DNA of 64,000 nt from Marsupella aquatica (Eukaryota; Marchantiophyta). Position 1 is the stretch's first letter. Each line of letters starts with the position of its first letter. The stretch is taken from NCBI GenBank assembly GCA_973895155.1, contig OZ316895.1, positions 12,710,001-12,774,000 on the forward strand, read 5' to 3'. The position numbers and the translations under genes were made by a program. Below the pieces are notes generated by a model, which searched no databases, was not told the origin of the DNA, and saw nothing but the letters and a program-made list of their open reading frames with translations. Positions 30,572 through 44,300 of this stretch are shown here, piece after piece.

Positions 30572-31394
30572 GCTCCATTCCTATCCAAGATATTGCATTT
30601 ATTTTCTCTAGACCTGATTCATTTGAGCTCAGGCATTTGAACTTTAGTGTGTACAGTAGGGCATCTAAAACCTGTTGTTTCTTTCAGTCAACTGCTGCAG
30701 GAAATTTCCATCCGTTACCTTGAGACCCAACTTTTGGGCTTTACCCAAAGGGTTGTGGTTTGAGACTGGTCACAAACAAATACCTACTGGTGAACTCAAC
30801 ATTAACCTTTAAAATTTTTATATTTGGTCACTTTTCTGAAGGGAGCCTGGCTAAGCTTTTAAGCCCAGAAATGAAAGCGCTCCATCTTTGGCCTTGGCTC
30901 TGAGAGAACATATTTTCTCCCTCTAAGGCATCCTGAGTTTGGCGGGGCCAACGATATAACGTGTCATTTCACAAAGGCAAGAGTACCCGTCCTCCTGGTA
31001 TCTGGCAAGTAGTTCGATCGAACCGCCGCCTGCAGCATTCTGGCCATGGAACACCTTCACAGAACACCTGGTTCCCTAATGTACCTCACGTTTCAATAGG
31101 GCGTCTCAAAGCTTCAAATTTGATGGACCTTAACTCAGTACATACTACCAAATTCATAATCCTTAAGCTTTTGCTATAAAGATTGGTCATATGCTATGAC
31201 TGTAAGTCACTCATAGAGGCTAGAGAAAAAAACTAAACATTCACACAACCTGTAGAAAAGTTATGGCCATTTGCTTATGGCCAAAAGCCATCACCGTCCC
31301 ACAACTTTGAAGTTTTGAGGCACCATAATGGGGAACACTACGGTGCATAAAATCTACACTGAGTTAAAGCTCCCCCATCTTCCTGGCCCCTCAT
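30572..31394. other. Intergenic, no feature recognised
   Basis: Only short frames without domains. Confidence 0.4.
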
Positions 31395-32352
31395 ACAATG
31401 CCTGTCTTAGTCCCAAATGTTGTTGTTTGCTCTGGCCCAAGTTTGCTAGAACATAAACCAACTCTGGCCCAATTTGTCACTTGTTCCGGCCTGATCAACT
31501 TTGTGTCATTGACTTTGGGTCTATGTTTTGGCACACTTCACTTGTTGTGGCCTGCTCCGACCCAAGTCCCCAATATTGCTGCCCGCTCACACCCTAGTTT
31601 GTCAGAACATAAACCAAAACTCTATCATTAATCATAATTCTGATTCAAAGTACTAGGCTTTTTCTTGAAAACTTAGACTCCATTACAAAATAGAGATGAC
31701 TCCATTGGAAAGCAGTGTTGCCAAAACATAATTAAACCACTACTCTATAGAGAAGAAGGCCCTATTTATTCTCCCACAAAACTTTGAAAGTATTCCACCA
31801 CACCCATTTAAATGGACCTATATTTCCTTGCATGTGAGGTGCCACTTCTGTGGAAGTGACCCTCCGAGGGCAGAACATTCAACCAACACTCTATCATCAT
31901 GAGTTTTAACCAAAGTACTAGGCTCTGCCTGAACACTAAGACTCTATTATGAAGCAAACATGACTCCGTTGGCAAACACTGTTGGCAAACACTGTTGCCG
32001 AAACATAAACCATGACTCCATAAAGAAAAATACATTTGGCAAAACATAAACCAAGACTCTAACAATCATGCTTTTAACCAAAGTACTAGACTCCCCCTAA
32101 CACTTAGACTATGTTACAAAACAAACATGACTCCATTGGAAAGAAGTGTTGGTAGAACATAAACCACTATTCCATAAAGAAGAAGTCGATGACACAAGTG
32201 GATCGGGCCGAAATAATGACAAGAAGTGAAGGATACCAGAACATAAACTTCAAGCTGATGACACAAAATTGATTGGACCGGAGCGAAAGACAAAATGGTA
32301 CAGTATTGATTTGTGTTTTGGCAAAGTCAGGTCAAAACGGGGGCGATGCACT
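31395..32352. mobile_element. Element with long diverged inverted ends and internal repeats
   Basis: The left part (about 31395-31575) and the reverse complement of the right part (about 32185-32352) share a diverged stretch: CCGGCCTGATCAACTTTGTG on the left against CCGGTCCAATCAATTTTGTG on the right, with further matches on both sides. Between them, three roughly 170-260 bp subrepeats (AACATAAACC, ACTCTATCAT, CAAAGTACTAG, ATGACTCCATTGG) follow one another. The exact ends and target duplication were not resolved. No transposase frame was seen, so it is probably a non-autonomous foldback or MULE-like element. Confidence 0.6.
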
Positions 32353-33533
32353 AGACCCGAAGAAAATGAGAGAGGATTAACTTGACATAGTTAAGGCACA
32401 CAGAATATTTTTGCACTCCAAGTTTGTGTAAGTGCACCAACGTCTTGTGTAAGCCACCCGTATCAGAAAAGCTATGGAACTCGTTTTCCCTGTGTGCGTA
32501 CGAAGGTTTCTTGTCGACGTCGATGCAGAGTGCATTCATTGTCGTGAAGTCAAAGGCGATGGTAGTGCTGGTGTTGATTGACATTGGTGAGATTACTACT
32601 GTCCCATATCGTTGTCTTCGCTGCTGCTGTACTCGATTGCTGCGCACCAGAAGCATCATAATGAACACGCAATAAGGTACATCTTGTAGCCTGTAGGAAA
32701 AGGACTTTCCTTGGCCGGACGATGTGCAATAAATTCAGGTCCATGGATGCAGAGTTTGTTGTTTCATTCATTATTCAATGCCGTGTAAAGGTGCAGTACG
32801 TACTTCCAAACCCATCAGTCATAAGTTCGACTTTCGAAGCTTCTTTGGTACCGTAGTGACAATGTCAGCGAAACCTGAAAACCTGGTAAGAGCGTTCTCC
32901 TGGTCAAATTGTGGTGAATCTCGACACAGAATGGAATCAGAACGATGGAATTTGAGAGAGATAGATCCAAAATCGATTCATTAGGGAGTCTCAAATTGGT
33001 AACCCTAATAACATCGCTCATTCTTCGCTGAAGGAAAGCAAACACTTTCTTTCGATGACGAACCAACAATTTGAAGAAATCCTCACGACTGCAGAAACGT
33101 CAGGACGATGATTGCGAAATGAGCGACGCGGCTGTCAGTTTTTTTTTAATTCTGTCTTAGGGAAAGCTGTTACTGGTTGTGGCAACGCATTAGCATGGTC
33201 ATGAACCACAATTTTGTTGCTAACGAATGCTCAGACAGTCTGTCTGACTTGTGCGTTGAGCTGAGCCAATCCTATTTCCTTTGTAAGTGCTTTGTTGCTC
33301 TCACTTTACTAATAGTAGTGGTGTTGGTGTCATGCTTAATCGATTTGCTCTCTGAATTGTCCTTGTTTTCGTTTTAGCTCCAGGTATGCTTCAAATTGCC
33401 ACTTGGTCGCCGTCTGATTGTGCTACTCATTTCTTTGGAAGAGTGAGCCGATCTGCTTCGTACATACTCATCGACTAGCAATGTTGATGCTCTGCTTTCA
33501 TTTCTGGTCAATCAATTACACAGATGGAGATAC
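32353..33533. other. Intergenic, no gene recognised
   Basis: Several short frames on both strands overlap one another; none shows a domain or convincing splice structure. Confidence 0.4.
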
Positions 33534-33757
33534 GAACGGTCGATTTGGATTGAGCCGGAGCATGTGGTCTGATCATAAATGAAGAGAAAAATCATTGCAG
33601 AGAAATTGCACTTGAATAAAAACGACAGTCAATTGCAGAAAACTTGAACGGTCGATTTGGATTGAGCCGGAGCATGTGGTCTGATCATAAATGAAGAGAA
33701 AAATCATTGCAGAGAAATTGCACTTGAATAAAAACGACAGTCAATTGCAGAAAACTT
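33534..33757. repeat. Perfect tandem duplication of 112 bp
   Basis: 33534-33645 and 33646-33757 appear identical, starting GAACGGTCGATTTGG. A very recent duplication. Confidence 0.95.
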
Positions 33758-35403
33758 GCGAAGTAGACTTTCCTGATGATGAGAATTGAATGTCATACGT
33801 TGGGAACCAAAATATCGTAGCAGTGAGCCAGTGAGGTAATGATCGCTGTTGAAGCTCCATGCTATTCCTTCGCGTGCTTTCTGCAAGGCATGTCATTAAC
33901 GATGCTAAACCTCTCTAAACCCCTAGGCCATCTCTGGTTACCAAACCACCACTAACCATGACAAAATGGTTACAAGAGGTTTCACCATAAATAGTATCCT
34001 TTCTTGAATTTGTGGAGCAATTTGGAAAGGGGTGGAACAATATAGAAAGGGAGAAGAGAAGAATGAGAGCAAAGAGAATATGGCTAGTGGCAGTTGACCC
34101 AAAGTGTCATTTGCTACTTGCTATTAGGGCATGTCAAAGCACTGCTGTAACTCAGTTACGGCTTAGGACATAAATCACTGTTATGGCCTGGACGTAACTC
34201 CTTATGGGGTACCTAGAAAGGTGCCTCGTAAGTCTCGTACATCCTAAAGTTGTATGTCCGTAGGGTGACGACCGTCCATTTTTTGGAGAAGCCAGAACGC
34301 TGCCCTGTCACTAGTCACTGCAATGCCCGCCCGCACTTGTGGCCCTTTGTCTCGTTCCCCTGTGGTGTCGTTCGTGTCTCTACAAGGGCCAACAAGTAGC
34401 CCCTACGATGGTCTGAAAATGTGATCGTCATGCAAAGATTTGCTCCGTGAAGCTTCAATAATGCTTCAATCTAATCAAACGAGCTCTCACAGAAAACAAA
34501 TGAGAGAAGGAGAACGAGAGTGACCAAATGCACTGATTTAGCAGAGGCCCTGCAAGTAATACAGTATCAAGCTTGGCTCTGAGGAGCTCCATTCTTCGGT
34601 TTAGAGGTTTAGATTCACTTGGCGCTCTCTCTTGATCAACAGAGCCTCAAATTGAGGTCTGACTCCAATTACCTAGAGTCATCAGTCTATTCTCCCAACA
34701 CATTGTAACGTCCTCGATGAATAACAGTCTGATCAGATTTGGTGTTCCTCCAGCATTGCCTGCAACTCCCTCTGCTGCATAATTCTTTCGTTCATTCACC
34801 GGCCCACCTGGAAAATCATTGGTGAAATTGATGTGGGTTCATTCGTTCCTCCTTCCACAAAACTTTCACTGGCAGAGTGGCACATGCCACTATGCGTACT
34901 TATAGTTTACCACTGTGTGGCATTCTTCACTTGCCGCTCGTGCAATTCACCACGGAGAATGGAACTCATTCTGGACTTCGAGCGGACTGCGAGCTTACTC
35001 TGTCCTAAGAATTGAGATTCAGCTGGTTCATTCGATGAGCACAAACGAACAGAATGATATGTAATTCAGGCTCTGAGCCGAGACGTTGTGGCACAGCAGA
35101 GGGACCGCAGGACGAATTCCTTCCAAGGTCCAAGTATCGGAGAAGAGAACTTGAATTGAATTTTGCAAAGCTGATGGAGCGGGGCAGAATGACAGATTTT
35201 TCTTTGATGGTGAATGGTGGCCACAGCAGCAAGTGGTGTCTGCATTTGTCACCAGCCATAACTCCAATTTCTACCTTGTAAGGAGGTTTTACGGGAGGTG
35301 TCAAAACGTGTTGCTCTTGCCCATAAAGATTCCCGTAACATATTTTATGGCTTTCTTAATGAGGGACACAAGGCAGGGCTTACGGCCATGCTTTGACACA
35401 CCC
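33758..35403. other. Intergenic, no feature recognised
   Basis: Short frames only; no transposon ends or RNA genes were seen. Confidence 0.4.
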
Positions 35404-35720
35404 TATTAGGGTCAATAGCAAGGGGAGAGCACCCTGACTCTATCCCTATCCACTTGGTATGATGTGATAGACCTGGAATTGACCATAACTTCTGCCAAAT
35501 TATCTGTACCCACAACCCTCTATTATGGTCAATAGCAAGAACCCCTACTCTATCCCCACCCATAATTATTGGTACATTGTGATAAACATCCACTTGACCA
35601 TAACTTCAGCCAAATGATCTCTGCCCATAATCTTACAAGTGTTTCATGATGACACAATGTGGACGCAAATGATCTCTACCCATACTCTTGCAAGTGTTTC
35701 ATGATGACACAATCCAGTCC
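35404..35720. repeat. Two adjacent tandem duplications (117 bp and about 55 bp)
   Basis: TATTAGGGTCAATAGC at 35404 recurs as TATTATGGTCAATAGC at 35521. AAATGATCTCTGCCCATA at 35612 recurs at about 35667 together with CTTGCAAGTGTTTCATGATG. Both are imperfect. Confidence 0.75.
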
Positions 35721-38126
35721 ATCCACATGTATAAGCCTGAGTGAGCGACTGAGCGGGCTCTTGCACCACTGGCCTTAATGGACCAGTTCTGGCATGTACG
35801 AGGCAAGTTCTGGTGCGCCTATGACCTGTGTTTGACTGTGCTTTGGGCTGGTTGGGAAAAAAAGGCGTAAACTCTAAAATCCTGCTATAATTCATCCCGC
35901 GTTGGCATTTCCAGCAATGAGTGGGAATCCCGGTGAGTGCCCCGTAACTCTCCATTACCAGCCAGAGTTGGAACCATATTTCCAAAACCTTTTATAACAA
36001 GCCCAATAACACCCCATTAAGTAAGATGTCAAGGGAGATATTTACAATAGAATTTTGTTTTACAAACATGTTCCCAAACTAGAAGCGTAAACGGTATCCG
36101 GCATCATATTTTTTAAGGTTTTAGCTTTGAGCCAGTGTGGGAAATGTCACCCACTCTAAGGGAGAATATGCTAGAAATATTTCTTATCAGTTTTTTTGGA
36201 TTGCATATTGACCGTCAGATATCCTTAGATTTAGGGAAGAACTGTTAGATTCTAATGAATGGGGTTGATTCTAGCTGGTGGGGTCCATGATTGGATGGGG
36301 ATGTGGCAAATTAAAAAATATCTAACAAATTCTATGTTGGGGAGGGGAAATTTGGCGAAAACTCGCACCCAAGAAATAAGCCCGTATCCGGGTCCATGGA
36401 AGCTACGTCCATTACTTTGTGATAACTATGACCCGACAGCAACTTAGTGCCAGATAACATACCTTAACAATAATGATCGTCGATGCTGTCATATAATTAT
36501 GTGTCGGGAGTTTCGACTCGTTAAAGACAGTTACTGCGGTCGGTGATTCGTTTGGTTCGTTAGTTCATTGTCTTTTTGGGGAACAAGCTACGGCGACAGC
36601 GGAGCGAGAAGCCTTTACTGCGATGAAAAGTGAAACGATGGAAACTTTCCGACCTTCGATCGAAGCCTGACAATCTCGGGATAGCAACGGTCGAGAGACG
36701 GCGAACGGAAACAGCGGTGCGTAAGTGCGTTGGGCAAATGAGCCAAACATTGACAAATGCAGGATCTACGTGGTTTCGGCGTGAAGTAATGCTTTTGGAA
36801 CAGCGGGACAACAAATATATATCATAAGAGGAACGTACCAATTGAATTAAAAAAAGGCCAAACAAGTACAACGGGACTACAGTGCCACAGTGGTGCCATC
36901 GAACTTGCAAGAAGGTTTCCGTTCGAGATTAAAGCGAAACTAAAAGTGGTTTGGGAATGATTGGGAATCCGCGTCGCCGCGATGGACCACATTGCCAGTC
37001 ATGCAGATTTTCTGTAACTAAGGTTATTGGTGAAGAGTAACTAAACTACCCTGATTATCTCATGAAAACAAAAAAATTAACCCCCCAAAGAATACATTCT
37101 ATGTTATTTCCATTTCATTTTTACTCATCTCTGTTTTTGGGTACATTTTTGTCATTATTGAGAATGCTAGAGTCTCTTTCTAGACCTAGCCTTGGAAGAT
37201 ACATTTACATAGTGGGTTATTAATATAATGTGATACTTTTTTAAAGTTTAATATAGTCTCATTTTGCTTCGCTATCTTTCATAGAGAAAAGTTATTTTAA
37301 CTTGCTTTCAGAATTTCACGTGTACATGTGAATGTTTCCTGGCCAAAAAGGTTTCTCGGTCTAATTTTCCAGATATGTACCTGACACCTAGCCATGCCAT
37401 GTGTTCAAGGGTCCATTCCAACTGAAAACACATTTTCTCTGGCAATTTACCTTACATAAAGTTGTCAGGCCGATGTGTTTTCCAGGCTTTTTTATTACAC
37501 TGTTATATGGTGAATCCATGTGACCAGTTCTTTAAGCATGATTGAAGTTTTATTCACCAGAACGGAACCTACTAGGCTAAGGTTAGGAACTTAGAGTCTA
37601 CCTCAACACCTTTACTCCATTAAGAGCTTATCTTCTTTCTCCCAACACAACGCCATGGTCTTATATTTGAATAGTGGGCCATGGGTCACACATTTGGCCT
37701 GGGACACCCTCAACAATCATTGCAATAAAAATATCCCTTTCAGGCAAGCCTACGGCATTACATGAGAATGCATACTCACATGACCACACCAAGCTGCACA
37801 CTGACAGGCAACCAAGTCCAGTTTCTACTTTGGGTTTTAACTGTATATGAATACAACTATGCTGACCATTGCAGAACAGTGGTTCTTTTGACTAATAATA
37901 AGTGTCACAACTTTGCCTTCTGGATCTCTTTTGCTTTTACTCCATTACTTTTTTCTGGAAAATTTGTCCTTTTGCTTCGGGGCAAAGAAACAATAAAGTG
38001 TCATTTCTTCCCCTTGTACTTTCTCACATATACTTGTCATACTGGAGCACTAAAATATATTAAACTGCATTATTGTCATAATCATTGAGCAACGGGGTCA
38101 CAAGATAACAAGTGTTTGTCCACCTT
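35721..38126. other. Intergenic, no feature recognised
   Basis: No supported gene. Overlapping frames near 36560-36910 on both strands look like shadows of a G/C-richer patch. Confidence 0.4.
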
Positions 38127-38227
38127 GCTATGGATACAAGGGAAATATCTTGGGAATAAAATAAGTGAAGGTATAGAGGTATCCCTTGTATCCATAGCTT
38201 TATACCTTCACCTCTGGATACAAGGGA
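38127..38227. repeat. Nested inverted repeat
   Basis: GCTATGGATACAAGGGA at 38127-38143 pairs perfectly with its complement at 38182-38198. A second direct copy, GGATACAAGGGA, is at 38216-38227. GTGAAGGTATA at 38165 pairs with TATACCTTCAC at 38201. Alternative hairpins are therefore possible. Confidence 0.75.
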
Positions 38228-40569
38228 AAGGTATAAGCGATATATGTTACCTCTTATGGGGTTCTTTCTAGAGCTCTCTGTCAGTTTGTTGTTCAACTTT
38301 AGTTATTTTGCCGTTGTTTGGGGTCTCTTGGGCATGCTTTTTTGCTCGTCAGTGTTTCCAGATTTCTTTTGTCTTCCACTCTCTATGGGCTTCTTGCCAA
38401 TGGGATAGTCTCTCCTGGCATGGTGGTTTTTGTTCATTGGCAGTGTTACACATAGTAGATTGAGGATAATCATGCTTCTCAATTTTGAAATGGACAATGG
38501 ATTTGTTTTGTAATAATTGCTTTACATCATGAAGGTAGAGCATAGTCATATGCTCGGATGAGATCCAAAAGGAAGCTCAGACAATAGCAACAACTCACTT
38601 ACATGTCAATAACAGCGACTGTACACAAATAAAAGAGATCACCAGCAGCCATTGAGCCATGTCATGTCATCCAGTTATATTTTCCAACCTATCAATCACA
38701 TCGAAGGTTACTAACCCTACCGGAGTAAAAGGTTTGGAAACGATGCAGATTCCATTCAAGCTTACAGCTTGGCAGAGCATGTTTTTGGACAGAAAGTTTT
38801 ATCTTACAATGGGGATCTGAAACTTTAATAAAAGGGTGTCTTAGAACTCAGCCTGGGCCTGAATTGCCAGTTCAGGGTTAGTCCCATAATTCAAATTCTA
38901 TTAGGGAGTCTCAAACATTGAAGCTGCATGCAAAAATGATGCCCAGAACTATTGGTTCTGGTCACAGGGCAATTTTTTTAATGTCCGCCACTTTTTTATT
39001 GGAAATTCATAGCTGACCACAACTGAAGGCTACACTCAAGGTTTGAGACCCCCTATTAAGAAAACTGTGAGCGACAGCATTGACTTGCCCCATGAGACTA
39101 ATGCTAAATCGCACAATTTCTAATTAGTTAGCTGCACGTTCCAACGATTGGCGTTCGTTATGGCCGTCTATTATTTACTAGTAATCAAATTAGCTGACTA
39201 ATTTTGGGGCAATATTCAAATTTTAGGGATGACGTCCTAACGATGTAAAACTGGGCCCACTTCTTGTTCCGCTGTCCTGCCGTGATGGGCACATAAGAGG
39301 TCCTCCATAATTTATACCCAAAGTACAACAAAGCAGAAAGTACGGGTCATGCATGAGTGGAGAAGACCAAGCACATGGTCGTCTCTGCGTGAGGGCAGTT
39401 TCTTTTTAAAGGAGTCCTCTCTCATCAGTTCCTTACTTTGCACTTGATTACGGCGTATGTTACTATGTACCTTCAAGAGGTGAGGTTCTGAACTCCAAGC
39501 AACAAAAAGCTCAGAGAAATAATGGAAGTTACGAAGGATGGATTCCAGCAGAAGTAAAACTGGAGAGGACTTTAGTGTGGAGTTGTTGTAGCTGCTTGCA
39601 GTAATAAGTTACTGATCCATGGCGTTTCACAACTGGAGGTGCTGTGTTGTTTGCTTACCATTTTGGGTGCTGCCGCTGCTGTCCTGCCTGTCAAACAACT
39701 GAACAGAAGTGGGCAGAGCTGCTTCCCTACACTACCACAATAGTTGTTGAGGCTCTGGAATGCGTGATGGATGACGATTCACCCTACTGCCGGAGGGGCC
39801 GAGGGGAGCTGTGTAGAGGACGGTTGTGCTCGTTGGCCAGTCATCATTCTGTGTTTTCCAGCTGGATTTATTGACGTGTGCTGCCTGTGAAGGTCAGTAG
39901 CCAGGGAGGGATTCTCCAGGGTCGGGTCTGATGATAATTCGATTCCTCGCTTGTCCCACCCGATAAACTCCGTGTCTGCTCCTTCGCTGATGTTATTTAG
40001 AGGGACAGATCCCATTCACGAAGACTTGAGAGCCGTTACCGTAGTGTGGACTGTGGAGCTCTCTGAAACCGCTGCTCTGGATCTTCACCTGAGTTGGTGG
40101 GTGCTGTTGCTGTACATCGGCAGTCCGGTGATGCATGTGTGTGGTGGTGTTCAGCAGCTTTTTCATCGTCAGATCCATGTCTGGGTTGGGGGAGGAAGCT
40201 AATAAGTTGTAGATATGTAAACACAGAGTGCTCCTTTATTCGCCAACACGCCTCTCTCTTTCACAGAGAAAGGGAAACTTTATGCAACAACATCAGTCGC
40301 ATTAACGTGGTGTAGCTGGTTGGTCCCCATTGAGCTTGACGTTGCTCTGCATTGTGCGTTATGAACTGTTGTCTGTCAGAATTGTAAGCCGACAAACTCA
40401 TTGAAGCTGGCTCTCCATCTGCACTGTAGGCCCTTACGAAGTAATTTGCTCGATGCCATCGGGAGATAGTGTAGAATTGGTGTGATTCTGTGGAGTTAAT
40501 CACTCTCTGCAGCTCCCGAGGTTGGGATACTACATTCAATTCTCCTTGACATAGATAGACAGCAGCAGA
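38228..40569. other. Intergenic and 5' region of the NDR1/HIN1-like gene
   Basis: The last kilobase is probably promoter and leader of the gene starting at 40570. A 27-codon frame from ATG 39619, rich in Cys, Leu and Trp, ends at 39702 and could be an upstream ORF if transcription starts that far out. No clear TATA box was found. Confidence 0.4.
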
Positions 40570-41334
40570 ATGACGGACCGAGTGTATCCGGAGACGGCAG
40601 CGAACCGAAATGGGTTTCCGAGAGGGCCCAAAGGGGCCTACACCAACTTGAAGGGCGATCAACTACCATTTCAACCTCGTCCACCACCACCACAAACAGC
40701 ACGTCCACAAATCTACAATGACGGATACAACGGCCGCCCCAGGAGAAGAGGTTGCTTCTGCCGCTGTCTGGCATGGTCCTGCTTCGCCTTCATTCTCATC
40801 ATCATCCTGCTCGGAATTGCTGCGCTCGTGTTCTACCTTGTCGTCCGCCCCAAGGCCCCAAAGTACAACGTGCAGGACGTCCGCCTTACGAACTTTGCAA
40901 TCATTCCTTCTGGCTCTGTGTCTTCAGTGGTGTTCCAGCTGAGCGCCACAACTTCATACTCGGTGCAAGTTCGCAATCCTAACAAGCACATTGGAATCTA
41001 CTACGACACAATCAACATAGTGGTGGAATCGGAAGGCGCCATCATAGGGCAAGGGTCCGTCCCTTCTTTCTACCAGGGTCACGAGAACACCACCATCATT
41101 GCCGGAGAGCTCAAGTCTGCGAATTTGCCGTTGGTGTCGACGGTGGGTAACGCCCTACAGTCTGCTCAGAAGAATGGAAAGATTCCTCTGATGGTTTCTG
41201 TGGACGTGCGGGTCAGGGTTAAGGTTGGGTCATTCAAGACCCCCCACTTCTGGGTCCATGTGAGGTGCAACGTGGATGTCAACCCGAGCGCTACTGGGTC
41301 CCAAGTTTTGTCCAAGACTTGCAAGGTTAATTAA
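40570..41334 (+). CDS. NDR1/HIN1-like (NHL) protein with LEA_2 domain
   Basis: A complete intronless frame of 254 codons, from ATG to TAA. Residues 1-60 are a Pro/Arg-rich cytosolic tail ending PRRRG. A Cys-rich CFCRC (62-66) precedes one transmembrane helix (about 68-92, FAFILIIILLGIAALVFYLVV). The YNVQDVRLTNF segment opens the extracytosolic LEA_2 beta-sandwich (about 98-250), which includes the family NPN motif (RNPNKHIGIYYD, near 135) and FYQGHENT. NHL proteins sit at the plasma membrane of land plants, and some act in defence signalling or plasmodesmatal contact; which role applies here is unknown. The length fits the family (210-260 residues). No lesion. Its neighbours are unrelated. 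Confidence 0.9.
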   Translation: MTDRVYPETAANRNGFPRGPKGAYTNLKGDQLPFQPRPPPPQTARPQIYNDGYNGRPRRRGCFCRCLAWSCFAFILIIILLGIAALVFYLVVRPKAPKYNVQDVRLTNFAIIPSGSVSSVVFQLSATTSYSVQVRNPNKHIGIYYDTINIVVESEGAIIGQGSVPSFYQGHENTTIIAGELKSANLPLVSTVGNALQSAQKNGKIPLMVSVDVRVRVKVGSFKTPHFWVHVRCNVDVNPSATGSQVLSKTCKVN

Positions 41335-44300
41335 AAGTTGAGCGAGCCGCTCATGTCATGTAATCTTTGCTCACTCGCGATTCGGTTTTCCTGTGCTTTC
41401 GGCCTGGTCGGTTGGGATGAGGCAGAGGAGAAGCATTTGCCGTTCGTGAATGATGGTCTGCCCAGTCTTCACTGTTTAGTAGTTTCCTGAGTGGAAAGCT
41501 CTGAAAGGAGGTGAAGGATTACTGCCCTTGACCTTGTTGGTCATGAGATGACTGGAAGGAATCGGCATAGCAAAAATATGCATAAATATGGTACAGGGGC
41601 AACGACGCACTGTTTCTTCAAGAGTTGCTCGTAACTTTCGTTCGAGGATGTCGTTTGGTTGTGACATGCACTTTCAGCCCTGGCAGAGGATGAATCTATT
41701 GAAGGGGTGGTACTTGATAGTCGGCATACTTGTAAATAGAGAAAAGAATTGTGTTGGTATGTCACTCGATTAGATTAGCATGCAGAAATTGCATGTAGGA
41801 AACGTTGATTCATCTATTACTTGGGATACCCCTAATGCCAATCACAGTTTCTGTAGCGGCAACGGGAGATGTGGCTACGGCCTTCGTGCGACCGACTGTC
41901 AGTCCCAAGTCTAGAGAAGGACAGAATTTTACTCCGAATGAGTTATCGTTGCGGATGATTATGCAGAGTTTCCCAGGAACTAGAGAGAGACAGATACTAG
42001 TCATTTCACAGCGCATGGAGTCATTGGAAAGGGACCCATGGATGGTCGTTTCCTACCGCAGGTACTTACAGCTCCGAGTTTTGACCGAAAGATGTACAGC
42101 CTCGCTTCGATTTGGGAGATTATCAACGTGCACTGGTTTATAAAAGTTGCCGGAGTTGGGTGTTCTCTGAAAGTATCTCGGGCGCCTGTCGGCTCGTTGT
42201 GCTTGGATGTCTGCTATCGTATTGTAGAATTGTGTGTTGGTGTGTTATGGAATCTGCTTGCGTCACCCATCAGCAGGCCGTGTGGATTCGACTGTAAACA
42301 GTTCTGTAGACTTCCTTTCGATAGATGCTTGCAGTTGCAACGGGAGGTGGTAGCTTCTGTGGCACTGCTGAACTCTCGAAGTCTAAACAATTTATTGTGG
42401 AAGCTTTAAAACATGCTCTCTGGGCTACAACCCATCAGATGTTTGTGATTGAAGTTTTTCGCGGTATTGCAATCATGCTGGAGATGCCCAAACTTAAGGG
42501 TCGTGCATGTCTCGTGTATTGGGCAGCGGTCCTCTTTGTACTGGTCGTCTGGTTCAGGAGTTTTGGCATCTTATTAAAACAAGGGAAGGGACATGTGACA
42601 AATGTGGCTGAGCTTACGCATCATAGAAATTTCCGTGAAGAGAAATTCTTCGTGGAGGGAATTGAAATTTATACAGCGAGATGGTCCAAATTACGTCTAT
42701 GTGTTCGGGTATGTGTTGTTCCCTACTAACCGAATTTGTCCTCGGGTCAATTTCTGCTTGATTCATTAGCATCATGACCTTTAGACCCACCCAAAACTAT
42801 TGCCAGTCGAGCCTAAAATTTGGAAGCTAGAAGTGAATTGTAGCCGGAATTATTAGTACATTTGGGATGTCTTGTCGGGAGAGAGTAGAGATGTACTGTT
42901 ATGTGCCAATTGCGCACACAGTGAGATACGTTACTTGCACCTTACACTTTGACCCATCACGCGCTTGTGGGATTCGCTTGTGACTGATCTGTTGAAGAGA
43001 TCTCTCCGGTCTCTTGAAACCGGGCCCAGGTGACAGTTGAAGAGACATCGTTAAATCATTCAATGAATGTGAAACAGCTGAAGACACTCTGCAACTTACT
43101 GTCTTGGGAAACGGAATTACTATACAGACTGAACAAGACGCTCATCCCACTTGCAGTCTTAGTTACTACTCTAGACGTGGACAACTACTGTAGCTAACAA
43201 CACAATTGTAGTGGTCGATTTTCCATCCATCATTTGCTTAGTTTCGTGTTCAGTGGCATGTGCCCTTTCGTTTTACGTTTGTCCTCATAGGACTTTGCTC
43301 GACTCTTATCAAGAAATTGACCCTCTCATTCTTCTTTCTAGGTCCTTGGCAGACATGTTTTACTAAGTAACTTTCCTTGCCTCTCATTTTTCAAAGATTC
43401 AGGCTAGAGTTAAGATGCATCCGTCGTGACCTAAGCTGCGAGTAATCTCATCCTTTCCTTTCTCTCAATCACTTTCATGAGTTAACTAAATGGTTAACGC
43501 ATGAAAGTGAAATGGTTCACATAATTGATGACATTGGTTTTGAAAGAGTTACGACGCTCTTTATCATTATCATTTCATTTCAGATGTGCCATCGCATCCG
43601 TCGTCTTCAACTGTGTTATTCTTTCCAAGTCTGTCAAAATGAAACGTTTTGAGAGTCTCGGGGGTACAAACTGCAATGCCACAGTACTCGGAGGTACTTC
43701 ACTTGTTGATGAAGGTCACAATTGATTCGAGTGAGACGATCAATGGCAATCATAGACAAATAAAGATGGGCAGGTGCCGTTCTATCAACTGATCAAAAGA
43801 AGGCCAGAATGCACTGGACTGCTGGAGAAAATATGTCCAAGTCATTGGGCGTTCATTCCTTTGGAATATTGTTGAACCTTATTTTGAGTACAAAACTTTA
43901 CCCTTGACAAACGATGTCTCGAGACATTACTGAACGTTGAGCGCTGACTGCCAATCATCACCCTCATATATAGTTCTTAGGGGTTGAACACTGACCTGGC
44001 TAGGCTAGGCTTGTGCTTCTGACTTTAGCTCAAATTCATGAAACTCCACCACTTTCTTTTTCTTTTGGAAAAGCTTTCAAAATCGTTCCTGTGCTGGGAA
44101 GACCAATTCTTGCGCACATTCTAATGTTCAGATTTGAGCGATGACAGGCAGGCTTGACTGTTTACAGGAATGGTCTTGAAGGGCGTACAGGTTCGTTTGC
44201 AATGTAAACTCTGGGTGAACTTCTGCCAGTAGTGATGGTTTCTGTGTCAGTTAAATGACTGCCCCTGTTACTGTACTCGCCATGGAGGATCTTAACAATC

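Noticed and set aside
36560-36910. Minus-strand frame of 116 codons, rich in Arg and Ser
   Set aside because: Frames on both strands overlap in the same G/C-richer patch and no family is recognised.
41805-42729. Overlapping plus-strand frames of 112-134 codons
   Set aside because: Different frames overlap one another, none has a domain, and compositions look like background.
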